In this document: piece by piece, positions 1 through 11,351 of the stretch | How positions within the stretch are numbered: position 1 is the first letter of the stretch | Layout: every line of letters starts with the position of its first letter | Assembly (NCBI GenBank): GCA_021234155.1 | Contig: JAJEKV010000206.1 | Location: 620,001-684,000 of the forward strand | DNA: 64,000 bases | Direction of reading: 5' to 3' | Source of the DNA: Isoetes taiwanensis | Taxonomy: Eukaryota; Streptophyta; Lycopodiopsida; Isoetales; Isoetaceae | Position numbers and translations under genes: made by a program | Notes under the pieces: generated by a model | The model's database searches: none | Told to the model about the DNA's origin: nothing | The model's input: the letters and a program-made list of their open reading frames with translations, nothing else

Positions 1-14
1 AAAAGAGATTACAA

Positions 15-2018
15 GTGGATCATGGTAAGATTGCAGCCTTGGAGAAGGTCAAACCACCTACAAATGTATCCCAAGTGAGAAGCTTATATGGCCAACTCAG
101 TTTTAGTAGGAGGTATTTGCATAATTTTGCTAAAGTAACCCAGCCACTTGTGGATTGTATGAAGCCAGGGCAGCATTTTAGATGGAAGGAAGATGCTCAA
201 GAAGCATTTGAATGGTGCCTTGCACAATTAAAAGAGAGAACTTTGCTGATTCCTCCAAGAATGAGTGAGCCATTTCATTTATTCTTTACAGTTTGGGAGC
301 AAGCTTTGGCTGTCACACTATGTCAGAAAAATCAGCAAAAGCATTATGATGTGAATTACTATGCTAGCAGGTTGTTAACTCCACAAGAGCAGAAATGGAC
401 TCATGTGGAGCATCTTGGGTTGGCATTGAAGTGGGCCTTGAATAAGTTTAGACATTATCTTCTTCCTTCACAATGGAATTCAGCAAATGTACAGTATGTT
501 TACATTCATATGGATGTGAACCCATTGCCATGCATTTACAACAAGACTGTCCAAGATCCTAAGTTTACAAGATGGGCTCTTATCATACAAGAATTTGAAT
601 TGAAGTATATTAAGATGGCTCAAGGAGCTCATAATCCAAGTGCCTATTTGAGTAGTGGTGCTGAAATAGAAGAGGAAACAGACCAGCCAGTAGCAATTCA
701 GGATAATGGAGTATTACAAGGGTTCATTGAGACGGTGGATCTTTGGTATGCCAACATATACAGGTATTTGCAAGATCAGACTTATCCTTCATCATTTTCA
801 AAGCAACAAAAGCATGCTCTTAGAGTACAAGCAGCTGGTTATGTGGTGCATGAAGCTATTCTTTATAAGAGGACTATGGAAGGTCTCTTACTAAGATGTG
901 TTGTTGGTCAGCAAACTCATGATTTGTTGCAGCAAGCACATGATTGTCAGGGGCATTTTGCAGCCAGAACCACAGCTAGGAAGATCCTTCATTGGGGATA
1001 TTATTGGCCAACTCTTTACAAGGATACTAGAGACTTTGTTAGCAAATGTGAGAAGTGTCAAAGGCATAAACAATTAACAGGCCACAATAATATGCCATTC
1101 CATCCTATTTTGAGCGTTGGTCCATTTCATATGTGGGGATTGGATTACATTGGGCCTATCAATCCTCCATCTTCCAAAGGTCATAAGTATATCTTGGCAG
1201 CCACATGCATGTTTACGAAGTGGGTAGAAGCAATTCCAAAGAAAGCATGCTACGTAAAAATACCACAAAGAAGCTTCCTTTATCACAATTTGATTTCTCG
1301 GTTTGGTGTTCCAACCATTCTTTTGTCGGATAGGGGAACTCATTTCATGGGGAAAGTAGTAGCTCAGTTAACAGAAAAGATTGGTGTTCAACATGTGCAA
1401 GCTTCTGCTTATTATCCACAGGGCAATGGGCAAGCTGAGTCTACTAACAAAATTCTGAAAGCTATCTTGGCCAAAAAAAGTGAAGGATAATCAAAGAAAT
1501 TGGCATGAAGCCTTGACGGGTGCCTTATGGAGTTTCAGTGTGTACTTACAAGTTAGCTACGTGGATTTACACCATTTGAATTGGTTTATGGAGTGCAGGC
1601 TGTGATGCCTATTCATTTGGACATTCCTTTGTGTTCATTTGTGGAGCTACCTTATTATGAGAATTTAGGAGAAGTTCCAACTCCAAATCAAGTGCATAAT
1701 AGGATGGATGATTTGCTGCAATTGCAAGAGATGAGACAAGAAGCAGCAGACTTCAATATGAGGCATAAACAGAAAGTAAAGCTTATCAAAGACAAGTTAC
1801 AGGTTGTCAATCCATTTGAGGAAGGCCAATTGGTGTTGTGCAGGACCACTAAGAAGCATCTATCCAAATTTCAAAGCCCATGGGAAGGCCCATTTCTGAT
1901 TGATAAAGAGGTACCAGGTGGGGCTTTCTACTTGATGACTCCAGAAGGGGAATTGTTGCCTAATCCCAGAAATGGCAAGGATCTCAGGCCTTATTTTGAA
2001 AGAGAAGTGTTATTCTAA
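15..2018 (+). pseudogene. pol remnant of element E (RNase H, integrase)
   Basis: The first ~220 residues read as the end of RT and RNase H (for example YYASRLLTPQEQKW followed by a histidine-rich helix). Integrase follows, with an HHCC zinc finger (HDCQGHFAARTT then CEKCQRHK) and a core in which the three acidic positions can be seen in GLDYIGP, LSDRGTHF and GNGQAESTN. The C-terminal part (1581-2018) contains the GPF-type module FQSPWEGPFLI. The region would have encoded the polymerase and the integration enzyme of the element. It is broken (about two breaks) and presumably inactive. Confidence 0.85.
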
Positions 2019-2297
2019 GGGATTTGGATTTGGCATAGCTCCAATTACAGAGAATTGTGGAGAATTTTTGGGTTACAGCAGGTCATTTTTCTGTAAAAAC
2101 AGGTGGTGACAGTTCCATAATACTTCATCTATCCCACATCAAAGGATGTGTTTCGGCGATACGAATCCAACGAGCTATGGTGCAGGTCAAACGGAGGTCT
2201 GGAACTCAAGATATAAGCTTTCAAAGTTTGCCACAGTTACAAAGACTTTGTTTCGTCACTGTCATTTTGGACCAGTTTGGTTGTATTAGTCATTTGG

Positions 2298-2309
2298 ATT
2301 TGAGGAGGG
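2298..2309 (+). other. Polypurine tract of element E
   Basis: The run GATTTGAGGAGGG lies directly before the TG that opens the LTR, as expected for the plus-strand primer of reverse transcription. Assignment rests on position and purine content. Confidence 0.6.
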
Positions 2310-2423
2310 TGTAAATGTGTCATTTGGGGGCATGTCCCAAGGACCATATGAGTTTGTTTTGTTGTGGGTTCTCTGCCACGGAGTGGCACATTTTCCCACT
2401 GTGGTCGCCACTGTTGGGGTCGT

Positions 2424-2503
2424 CACCATTCACCACACCATTCACCACTCACCACACTCGTCACCACTCACCACACCATTCACCACTCACCACACTCATC
2501 ACA
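2424..2503 (+). repeat. CACCATTCACCACTCACCACACTCGT minisatellite in LTR (units abbreviated)
   Basis: Short units built from CACCATT, CACCACT and CACCACACTCGT repeat about twice at a higher-order period near 35 bp. It sits between the LTR start and its TATA-like box, so it falls in the U3 promoter region. Confidence 0.7.
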
Positions 2504-2508
2504 TACCG

Positions 2509-2515
2509 TATATAG
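2509..2515 (+). promoter_or_regulatory. TATA-like box of element E LTR
   Basis: TATATAG lies mid-LTR, about 200 bp after the LTR start, a normal place for the U3/R boundary promoter. No transcription evidence is available. Confidence 0.4.
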
Positions 2516-2860
2516 AGTGATATACGCGCATGCACGCGTGCAGGATATTTGCACGTATGCATTGTGGAGCCAGGATCATCATTGTATTATCGGAGCAGAG
2601 CAGAGGGAGAAGAACGGGGAGAGACGGTGTATTGGGAGAGATTATTTTCATTGATCTAGCTATGGAGATGGTGATTCTTTGTGTTGTGCATTGCCTTGTT
2701 CTGAGAGATTGAGCTTGGATTGTTGGGTTTTTCATCCTTCTTGCAAGGTTAGAGCCCAGGCTCTAACAATTATAATACTAGATGAAAGGTATACAATATG
2801 CTGGAAGGAAGTAACAAGCATCCAATGTCATTGAGTACTAACGAGAGTTTGTTTTTGTAG

Positions 2861-3972
2861 TGAACAAACCGTAAAAGTAAGCTTGTGGGGGCCGTTGGCA
2901 GTAAGAGATGAAGAGGTGTTGCTGGAGGTAGTGAATGATAATCCGATTATAGTGGTAACAAAAGTGCGAGCAAGTAGTTTCCACGGTCTATATGAGAATT
3001 GTTTCTTTAAAACTAAAAAGAATATAATGACCTTTGTTTATTAAATGTGATAGGAGTATCACTGTCAACAACCTCTAATAGCGTAGTCATTGTGCAACCA
3101 AATATAGAACGTGCTCATAATCTACGTTCATGGTAGTTGTTGTCATCTTCAGTCTTATTGAAGCGTGATATTTGAATACTGATATGATGCGCTGGTAATT
3201 CATTGAGGTATGAATCTCGGGAAAAAAGTAGAAAGTATGTGTCAACTGGTATGGTATCTACTCGTGCTGTTTTATTGGACATAAATTCAGTATCTACTAA
3301 AGCTCGTGAGGTACTTTGGTGGATATATTTATTCATTGTTAGTTGTCTAAAAGGTTAATGAAAGCTAATTTACACGGTGTATTTTTGAAGAGTGCATACT
3401 TTAATGTAAGAGTCCCAGTAACTTTTATTAACCCAAAGTAAGCCATGTGGTATGAGGCATGTATGTCGTGTACAAAGAAGCCAATTGAGCGGAACTCTGG
3501 GAAGTGGTGTGAAAAATGCCAACGAAATATTGAAACTAGGATTCTAAGTTTATTGCCGATTCAATTCTATATTTCTTAGGTATGTTTTCCAAGCAACGAT
3601 CGCAGATTCTACTGGAGATACGAGTGTAACTATCTTCAATGAGCAAGGAGAAGAGCTTCTTGGATGTACCGCTGAAGAATTATCAAATCGGAGATAAAGC
3701 AAGAATAATTCCGCAACTATTGTATTGATAGGTGAATTTGTCTTAACTATGTAAATTTACCCTTAAAAATCTGTAGTTGGTTGCAGGATCAAAACCAGCA
3801 TGTACACGTGTTAGAAAAAGCCACATGGGTTATGAAAATATTTTGGATATGTGTAGTTTATTCTGAATATAGAGGTTATAGCACAGCAAGGACAATCGTT
3901 CGAGATATGGCTTCCATTGATTGGGCATCTGAAAGCAGGCTCTTGAATACACAACTAGGAAGAGATGAATAA
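2861..3972 (+). pseudogene. RPA1: RPA1 (replication protein A 70-kDa subunit) gene copy, 5'-truncated, introns retained
   Basis: RPA1 binds single-stranded DNA in replication and repair. This copy begins inside DNA-binding domain B (VKVSLWGPLAVRDEEVLL) and continues through ASSFHG / VSLSTTSNSVVIVQ, AHNLRSW, the domain C zinc ribbon (WYEACMSC...GKWCEKCQ), the following OB strand (YVFQATIADSTGDTSVTIF) and the conserved end (TIVRDMASIDWASESRLL). Introns are visible: 2986-3053 and 3133-3207 have GT...AG ends and restore the frame exactly, and others lie near 3311-3370, 3532-3582 and 3700-3786. An in-frame stop occurs near 3438 and one donor site looks lost, so it is probably a pseudogene. The 5' half is missing at the element E LTR, 92 bp upstream. 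Retained introns exclude a processed copy; a host gene, a duplicated fragment or a Helitron-carried RPA are all possible. Confidence 0.8.
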
Positions 3973-4494
3973 ACTCAACAGTGGTAAAAAAAACTGTGAC
4001 TGTATACAAGAGTAGTGATGTTATATTGCCATCATTTTGAATTGTTATATACTGTTTTGTTTTGTCGACAAACAATGGTTTAGCTTTTTTGATTGCAGGT
4101 AGGGCGCAGTAAAGCACAATTTCATTAATTTTGGACAATACCTGAATTTATGGATCATTTTTTAATGCACTTGCATGAATGACTCTTTTTCATACACTAA
4201 TTGACATCCCCTGCGAGTACTGCATATGCCTTCACAGCTGCACGTATATCGTGATAGTATCGGGTATCTTCTTCTTGTTTGACGGTTCCCAAGCATAGTC
4301 GATAGTCTCTATCTCTATGTAGTCACTAGCAGTCATTGGCTTCCATCTCCCACGTTAGACACAAGACATCACCTGGGCATAGGTTTATCTTTTCAGGGAC
4401 CAATGCTTCTCGCAGTGAGGGCTTGACGCTTTGGTGGTACATGACTGGTCACTCAAACTCAAAAACTAGAGGCCCAATGTGCCCAGTCAACCTC

Positions 4495-4516
4495 TCATCA
4501 TCATCATCATCATCAT
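4495..4516 (+). repeat. (TCA)n microsatellite
   Basis: About seven perfect TCA units. It produces a run of serine or histidine codons in short spurious reading frames. Confidence 0.9.
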
Positions 4517-5199
4517 GTGCACATGTTATTGAAATATGTAAAAGATATGAAATCACATACCTATTTCTGTTTTGTACAAATGAATCGTCCAGTTGCAAGA
4601 GAGAAATCTCACAGTAAGAACTTCACAGATGGCTCGTCAAATGGACATTCATGTTCTTACAGTGAGACCGCCGATATACGGACAATAGATAGTGTCAACT
4701 TCGATGAATTCAGCTTCTTGTCAAAAAGTCCGGTAGCTCAACTCTTGGATGGCACATATACTTTTGTCATTGTCGTAGTCCATATATAATCTAAATAGTC
4801 CAAAATGAATGTTGAGATTGCTAGGCAGATGGAACCCTTGGGTGTCGAACACACCCATAGTATTCAATCCTAGAAGTGTGTCACATATCGTAATATCCGG
4901 ATCTCCAAAGGATACAAAACCCTTCTCCAAAGGTATTGTGATGCCATACCTCTATTTACGGGCATTTATCCGCTCCTAGAGTGTATGACCCTGACTTCAA
5001 ACACCCCTTACATTGTGTTCATATCTGCACATCAGCGAACGATATATCATTACAAATTAATTTCGCCTTCGTTTCCAAACACAAAACACATATGAAAATT
5101 ATATCAAAACTTGGTGAAATTGCATAAAACAAAACAGAGAAAGAGAGAGATTGAGCCTCAGCCCAATTTGATAAGCCCAAATTGGGATTTTCAGGTATC

Positions 5200-5221
5200 C
5201 AAATTGGGTGAGCCCAATTTG
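5200..5221. repeat. 22-bp hairpin, first member of the AAATTGGG family
   Basis: Nine-base arms CAAATTGGG and CCCAATTTG are separated by TGAG. A shorter palindrome CCCAAATTGGG lies just upstream near 5176. The same 9+4+9 architecture recurs four times between 6412 and 6739. A 19-base T tract follows at 5236-5254. Confidence 0.75.
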
Positions 5222-5259
5222 AGGTCTCCCCATCTTTTTTTTTTTTTTTTTTTGCCACT

Positions 5260-5730
5260 TAAATTAAGGCCCGTCCGCCCATTTGGGCTCCCCATATTTG
5301 TCGCCCACCCTGCAAGCTCCAAATTGGACCCCCAAACAACTTGCCTAACAACTTTTGGCCATGAAGTTGGGTGCGTGCTGAGCCATATATGTTCGTTTCC
5401 AAGCACCTCATCTGACAACAACAATATTTACACATGTCTAATACAAACTCTACCACAACTAGTTATGTGATTTCAAACTCTTACCTCATCTTCAAGCCTG
5501 CAGGTGGGCTCATCACCTCATGATCATCGTGTCACTGCAGGCTGTAATAAGCTTACAGAAACATGGGTACTTAGATTTTTGTCATCCGGAATGCTGAATG
5601 ACACATTAGAGTTACATTAAAAATACTCTAGAATTGCAAGAAAATGGCAACAAAACATGGAAGTACTAGCGAATTACACTAGCGCATCTACATACTAATG
5701 AAAACACGAAAATTTACGCTATGGAGGCAA
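5260..5730. other. No gene seen
   Basis: Low-information AT-rich DNA. Short open frames here have no recognisable domains and overlap on both strands. Confidence 0.5.
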
Positions 5731-5796
5731 AGCGCCTAGTTGAGAGCCGTCCACAAGCGCCTAGTTGAGTGCCGTCCACAAGCGCCTAGTTGAGGG
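5731..5796 (+). repeat. 25-bp tandem repeat, about 2.6 copies
   Basis: The unit AGCGCCTAGTTGAGAGCCG plus TCCACA is repeated at 5731, 5756 and (partly) 5781, with a single A/T difference between the first two units. Confidence 0.85.
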
Positions 5797-5850
5797 TTGC
5801 AATGACAGATGGCGAGATGCCTGGAGGCAATATTGAGTTGAGGGGGGAAA

Positions 5851-5877
5851 TTGAATTTGAATTTGAATTTGAATTTT
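5851..5877 (+). repeat. (TTGAAT)n hexanucleotide microsatellite
   Basis: About four and a half TTGAAT/TTTGAA units in a row. No coding significance seen. Confidence 0.85.
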
Positions 5878-6411
5878 GACAACCACGTGAAAGGTCGACG
5901 TGGCCACTTTAATTTGAAATTTGAAATGCTCATGAAAAGGTGGGCCCACTAAATATGCCCTATACCTTTTACTACGTTCCACGTATCCATCATGCAGGCA
6001 GTCTTTTTGGACTTGTTTTTGCTCATGTTAAGACTTCATTTGGAAGGTGCAAGATCATCTTTTCTTCCTCCTCCATTCTGTGGTCCTCCTTCAGCAGGGC
6101 GCCTATCATTTAGAAGACATTTTGAAGTGTTTTTTCATGTTCAAGACTGCCAAAAGGTAGGCGCATCTCCTTTGTTTATTGTTTTCTATTCTTTTCCTAT
6201 AGATGTCCACATCTTCCTTGCATTTTGGCTTTTAGATTGGAAAGTGTTGAATGAATGATTGAAGTGTGCTCCGGAGTCGTCCGAAACGATATCTATATCT
6301 AGCATTCTGATATCTAGCATACTGAGTACAAATGTATGAAGAAACTAAATAATGTGCGCAAATTTTTTTTAGTACCTTTACTTTTATATCTTGTAGGTCA
6401 TTTATATATAA

Positions 6412-6739
6412 AAATTGGGCGGGCGCCCAATTAACTTAATGTTTGCCTGTGCCAGACCTTCTTGATCCTTCTTGATATCTGCCAAGCATATTTTTAACTT
6501 GATTCCTGGCATATTTTTCCTTAGAATACGCATCCAAATTGGGCGGGCGCCCAATTTTGCCTCCCCAATTATAATGGTGGCCAATTATAATGGTGGTAAT
6601 TCGATCTCTCCATGCAAGACACATTTTTAACTAGGGCACATTTTTTCTTATCCTGGGCATCGAAATTGGGCGGGCGCCCAATTTTTCTCACCAATTTCTC
6701 TTATACTGGGCATCGAAATTGGGCGGGCGCCCAATTTTG
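6412..6739. repeat. Four copies of a 22-bp GC-cored hairpin
   Basis: At about 6412, 6536, 6663 and 6716 the arms AAATTGGGC and GCCCAATTT flank a GGGC spacer. The last two lie in a ~52-bp tandem unit that also contains CTTATACTGGGCATCG. Between copies two and three, CCAATTATAATGGTGG is duplicated in tandem (about 6568-6597). No gene overlaps. The arms could form a cruciform or bind a dimeric protein; function unknown. Confidence 0.8.
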
Positions 6740-6997
6740 GTGGTAACATGATGTCTGCTTGCCTGTGTCTGCCTGCCTGTGCCAGTAGGTGAATGAAGGC
6801 ACATTTTTTCTTAGACCAGTCATGCAAGCTCAATTTGCCTGCCTAATTTGATCTTTGGAACTCATCATGCATGCATTAGGCATATCTGATAGCATATCTG
6901 ATAGCTTCATTCGATAGCATATCTGATTTCACCTCCTTGTTAGCTTCTTTGCTTTACTAGTTAACCCTGTTACTTTGCCAAAAGCCCGATCTAAACA

Positions 6998-7590
6998 ACA
7001 AAATTCACTGCCGAAGCCAGCATTAGTCTCATTCTCTGTTGAAGCCAAAAATTCACTGCCCAAGCCAGCATTAGTCTCATTCTCTGCCGAAGGCAAAGCC
7101 AGCATTCTCTGCCAAAGCCACCGCATGAAACAGAGGATATTTCTGAAGTAAAAGAAACAAAACTTCGATGAAGCAAGGGATGCAGATGCAGTAGGAATCG
7201 TCCCAGCAAATGCAGTGCAAACTTCGATGAAGCAGGGGATGCAAATGCAGCAAAACTTGTTCCATCAGGAAAACTGGATGAGCAAAAACAAGACCCTGCT
7301 GCGGTGCTGCCTCTACTCCGAAACCCTCTATTGCAGCAATCCGGCCCTGCACATCGATCCCTGTTCTATCGAAAATCACGACGTCCTCCTGTTTTCTTTC
7401 TTCTGCAAGCATCCCCTGCCATAGCTCATTGCCCAAAACTGCCGCCATCAAACTGCCTGCAAGAATCTCCTGCCATAGCTCGTCTCCTGCAAGCATCCCC
7501 TACCATAGCTCGTTGCCTGAACTGCCGCCATGAAATTGCATGCAAGCATCGTGAGCCATAGCCCCTGCCATAGCTCAAATCCCTTGCCAT
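6998..7590. repeat. Cluster of degenerate minisatellites
   Basis: Three families lie side by side: a ~57-bp unit containing GAAGCCAGCATTAGTCTC (6998-7120), a ~68-bp unit containing CAAACTTCGATGAAGCA (7157-7262), and scattered units with CCTGCCATAGCTC (7415-7590). Long open frames across them come from the repetition and are not convincing genes. Confidence 0.7.
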
Positions 7591-7599
7591 ACTTCCCGT

Positions 7600-7636
7600 T
7601 AGGGTTAGCCATTAGGGTTAGGTTAGGGTTAGGTTA
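7600..7636 (+). repeat. Short interstitial telomere-like repeat
   Basis: Degenerate GTTAGGG units (GGTTAGGGTTAGG and neighbours) occur five or six times just before the left border of element B. The run is short and imperfect, so it is not a chromosome end. Confidence 0.6.
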
Positions 7637-7637
7637 A

Positions 7638-7642
7638 GATAG
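7638..7642. other. Target-site duplication of element B, left copy
   Basis: GATAG, matched exactly at 18350-18354 on the other side. Confidence 0.9.
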
Positions 7643-9288
7643 TGTGACGCTCCCTGCTAAATATACGGCGCCCAACCGTACACTCCGCAGGAAATCCCCC
7701 ATCCGGTCCTTCGACCGCACGGGCCCTCCGTCTATCCCGCACTCTGGGATCACCGTAGTGCGGGAAGGGGACACGAAGGTGTCTTGCGCGCCCTTCCCCT
7801 ATGGGCTCCTATCACAGCGGAAGCATAAACAACGTCAGAACTAGCAATAACAGTACATCATACTACCTCGAAGGGTAGCTCATCCACATATCCATAGGTG
7901 CAAAGAACATAATCATATGCCATAAAACATGAGAGATCCTACCCATGGCTCCGACTCATAAGGAGGATGACTGACCGGCTAGGCCTCAAGATAGAGCAGA
8001 CCGAGTCATGGCAATGGCGAGGGCTGGCATAGAACAATGGCTAGGGTTGACCACTTCATCCGCCCCTCCTGTGCATACTTTGCAGATGGGCAAAATCAGG
8101 CTCTGGCATGACTCTAGCCTTCCGGATACGCAATCCCATGGCATCACCCATCAGGACTACTCCAGGTTGCATCTCCCTGGTCCGATGAGGCAGGAAGGGT
8201 TGCATCTCCCCTTCCCAGGGTCTAGAGGTTCCGTGGGCGGCTAGAGAATCGTGGCGACACACGATTCATACCCGACTTAACCCCCCAAAACGAAAGCCAA
8301 GCCAACACTTGCAGCTCTCGAGAGGCAGGGCGACACCATTGCCCCAGGAGGTGTCGGACCCATGCTCGGCCCACACGAAGTGACCGACCATAAGCCTAGC
8401 CCGCTATGGGATCCCCCGAAGCCCCCACTCGGCAGGGATCCTCCCTCCACATTCCCTCTAGCCCCGTTATGTGGTGCTGAGTCACATCATAGCCTCGATA
8501 GCCTGGTGGGCTCCTATGCACAGGCCGCATCTAATAGGAACTAAGGGATCTACTCTAGGAGCATACTACATATGGCTCTAGGTCTCTACCCCCCTTCCCC
8601 ATACAAGAGGAGCAAACATGATCAACCAACATCACATAATCATCATATCCTAAGAATGATCATAAGAAGAACATCTTAACCTAATCATACAATCTAACTA
8701 ATGGTTAGGGTTCATTGATTAGGGTTCAAGATGTTGAATACGTGTTCTAGGATGGCTCTACTCTAGATACAAGATACTAGCACATCTGGAATGCTAATTC
8801 CAGATGAGCTATCACAACTACTACCTTACATACCGCCCCCGATGCTCTCCCTCCGGATCCAGGGTGCCTCCATGGCCTTCGACTCACGTGATGCTGCTCC
8901 CTGCCCAAGAACGAAGTCTACCCTACGGGGCCGCCGCACCAGTCTATGCCACGTTAGGCGATGTTCAAAACGGGTTTCAACGCAGTAGATGAGTCTCTGG
9001 GTGCTAGGGCTGGAAAGAGGCCTAGGGTTAGGGTTCCAGCCTATATAAGTTAGGTCCACCTAAGATGCCACGTGGCACCAATCGGGTGAGTCTCGTGTGG
9101 CAGTTGCCCAATAGGTTAAGGCAACGTGGAAAATGGTCTTAACCTAAGATTGGCTAAGTTATATGAATAACTTAGTCATGCCCCCCTAGTGCCACAATCT
9201 ATGGTATACAAGGCTATGAAGATAGACTTGTATAGTGACGGGTCCGTGAATACATTATTCATAGCGTATATTCCCCTGGAACGTCACA
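7643..9288 (-). repeat. Element B 3' LTR
   Basis: On the minus strand it runs TGTGACGTTCC...GGGAGCGTCACA, 1646 bp. A TATA-like motif (9042-9050, minus strand) is followed in the sense direction by AACCCTAACCCTAGG, a telo-box arrangement also found in element A. It matches 16776-18349 closely at both ends, with a patch of stronger difference around 8050-8540. Confidence 0.92.
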
Positions 9289-9303
9289 TTCTCCCCCCCT
9301 TAG
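9289..9303 (-). other. Polypurine tract of element B
   Basis: Read on the minus strand it is AAGGGGGGGAGAA immediately before the LTR start TGTGACG. This fixes the orientation of the element. Confidence 0.85.
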
Positions 9304-10160
9304 GACAATGTTGTCCTCAGCATTGCGCTAAGGTGACTAACCTACCTTATGCCTGCAAAACAACATAACATACTCTTTAATTCAATTTAAACGGTCAACT
9401 TCCTATTAAAAGTTAAGTGTCAAAATTTAGGCTATATTTGTACTTATACAAAATTATACAACCTTAACAAGTTACTTCTTATAATAATTAGGAAATATTA
9501 CTATAAGAGTTATTAGGGTTCATAATCTAAATTATGGCTCCCCTATCCTCCTCGTGAATCGCCCCTCCCTCGATGCCCACCTCTAACTTGCCACGCACAA
9601 GGAGCACATTACATTAGTTTAATTAATAAATTTGTGGTTTTGGGGACCACCCCCTTACCTACCTCCTTGAGCCGAACTACTAGCTCAAGGTTACCCTACT
9701 ACCTTGCACTCGATCATGGCCCCATAAGGATTTGAGCTTAAGGACCATTTAAGATGATCCTATCATCGCCCATGATCAAGTGCTACCTTGTACACGATCC
9801 CCCCCAGATTGAGTACACCCCAGTGCATCATGCCCCAAGGGTTTTAAGCTAGGGAACGCCTCTCCGATCCCATCATCACAAGATGATCACTTTCACCTTC
9901 ACCATGACCCTCCTACGGCCGGTGTAAGGCCCCCAGATCGCGGCATAGAGAGCATCCGATCGATGTCTCATCATCGCCCACCATGCCTCATTCCTCACTC
10001 ACATGACCCTAATGGTCATGCGCACCTCTTGGTGCGTGTTGGCCTAGAGAATGCCTTAAAGGCGTATCCCATCATCGCCCACACGTTCCAAGATTCTGGC
10101 ACATGCACTCTACTAACTAGAATACATGAGCCAGAACTTAAGGCTAACTAAGAAACATAC
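9304..10160 (-). other. 3' untranslated part of element B
   Basis: The stretch between the integrase end and the polypurine tract has no convincing frame. It shares ATGATC/GATCAT-rich wording with the equivalent stretch of element A (57010-57740), so it is element sequence and not host DNA. Confidence 0.55.
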
Positions 10161-10164
10161 TAAG

Positions 10165-11351
10165 CTAACCTCCTGGCAAGTCGACGTCGATTAGTTCGGA
10201 GACAACTCGCCCATCAAACTCCTTCGTAAACTCTGGGTATTGCTTCTCCAAATCTTGCTTCAATACCCATGTTGCGTCTTCCACGGGTAAGTGCTTCCAC
10301 TTAACCAAATATTGGAGGAACTGAGACCTCCTAGTCCTCTTGAATGACTTATTAAAAAGTAATTCAGGCACTATTTCTACTTGCTCCTCCGTCATTTCCA
10401 ACAAAGTTGGGGTATCCAAAACCGCCTCAGGGTTAGGATCGTGCCTTTTCAATAAACTCACATGGAAGACCTTAAGGTGGCCAAGAGAGCCCACTCTTCT
10501 CCAAGATCGTGAATGGACCGGCCCACCCAGGGGCGAGCTTCTTACAATTGCCGATGCGAAGCTTCCCTTGCTTAACCTTTACTTGAGCCAACTTTATCTG
10601 CCACAACAAAACAACTCCCAAGGAGTTTTACCTCTATCCGCTTGACTCTTCAGATATGCCCATGCTGTTGAAGATACTCCCACACTTCTACCAAAAGCTA
10701 CCGCATATATGCTGTCGTTGTTGAGAAACTTCCACCTTGGGCACTAAATTATGCCACATAACTAGGGTCAAGCATTGATAACTGTAACTGATCATGGGGG
10801 AGACATCTTCGATAACTCTTGCTTCATATTATTGTACGTAATTGACCAGGTGGATGTACTCGGCCCATTTGGATTACTTGTTCCAATCATAGTTTCTCAA
10901 CGTGCTCTCTAAATTTGTGTTGGTGCGGTCCCTTTGCCGATTTGACTGCAAATGATGAGCAAAACTCATCAACAAGTTGGTGCAGCTCGCGTTGAAGAAG
11001 TCTTGCTAAACGTCGCTAAAGAACTTCGGATCTCTTTTGGTGATGATCGACCTGTGCCTTCTATGCAGCCTAAAAGAACTCTTATTTAGACCACACGGCT
11101 AGGTCCAAGGCGGTGTCTATGGTGTGGCATGGCAAGAATGTGCCCTTTGATAAACTATATACCACAACCATCAAGGCTTCAAAGCTTCTTGTTGTCCTTG
11201 GAAGGCCCGCTATGAAAACCATGCTGAAAACTTGCCACTTGGCGTCTGGCACCGCCCAAGGTTCCAAAACTCCTGGAATTCGAAGTTGTTCCGCCCTTGT
11301 TTGCTGGCTCCACTGACATTCTTGGGTATGTCTGATTATCTGCTTCTTCAT
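10165..11351 (-). pseudogene. Element B integrase with C-terminal chromodomain
   Basis: The end of the frame (10165-10494) contains HLKVFHVSLLKRHDPNP and the chromodomain FLQYLVKWKHLPVEDATWVL. Chromodomains at integrase ends are the hallmark of chromoviruses and in studied cases recognise methylated histone H3. Upstream pieces near 11082-11351 match the integrase core of element A (TRAEQLRIPGVLEPWAVPDAK). Broken, with many breaks. Confidence 0.85.

Larger units (their letters stand above)
1..2768 (+). mobile_element. Element E: 3' part of a Ty3/gypsy LTR retrotransposon
   Basis: The left edge of the window cuts this element, so its 5' LTR, gag, protease and most of the reverse transcriptase lie outside. 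What remains is the end of RT/RNase H, integrase, a short 3' untranslated stretch, a polypurine tract and the 3' LTR. The integrase end lacks a chromodomain and closes with the motif LRPYF, which fits the non-chromodomain Tat/Athila branch of plant Ty3/gypsy elements; that clade assignment is inference from motif style. The visible part is a fossil with about two breaks. Its LTR abuts the RPA1 gene copy that follows, so it appears to have landed in or beside that gene. Only one LTR is visible, so age cannot be judged. Confidence 0.85.
2310..2768 (+). repeat. 3' LTR of element E
   Basis: The segment opens TGTAAATG just after a polypurine tract and closes CTCTAACA, giving the usual TG...CA ends and a length of 459 bp. 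A TATA-like motif lies inside at 2509-2515 and a CACCATT/CACCACT minisatellite occupies 2424-2503. The partner LTR is outside the window, so ends and target duplication cannot be confirmed. Confidence 0.65.
3973..5230. other. No assignable gene; possible decayed exons on the minus strand
   Basis: I see no recognisable gene here. The minus strand of 4721-4930 has an open stretch with protein-like composition (VSFGDPDITICDTLLGLN), and 4200-4480 has another (EDTRYYHDIRAAVKAYAVL), which could be exons of one decayed gene read leftward. I do not recognise the family. A (TCA)n microsatellite lies at 4495-4516. Confidence 0.3.

Noticed and set aside
6412-6739. CRISPR array from regularly repeated palindromes
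   Set aside because: Plant nuclear context, irregular spacing, spacers partly duplicated, no associated genes.
7077-7496. 139-codon minus-strand frame as a gene
   Set aside because: It spans minisatellites and has no domain; repetition explains the open frame.
7600-7636. Chromosome end
   Set aside because: Only five or six imperfect telomere-like units, followed by long interior sequence.
7644-7844. Short frame repeated identically at 16744-16977, suggesting a conserved peptide
   Set aside because: Both lie at the same place in the two LTRs of element B and are antisense to the element; identity reflects LTR duplication.
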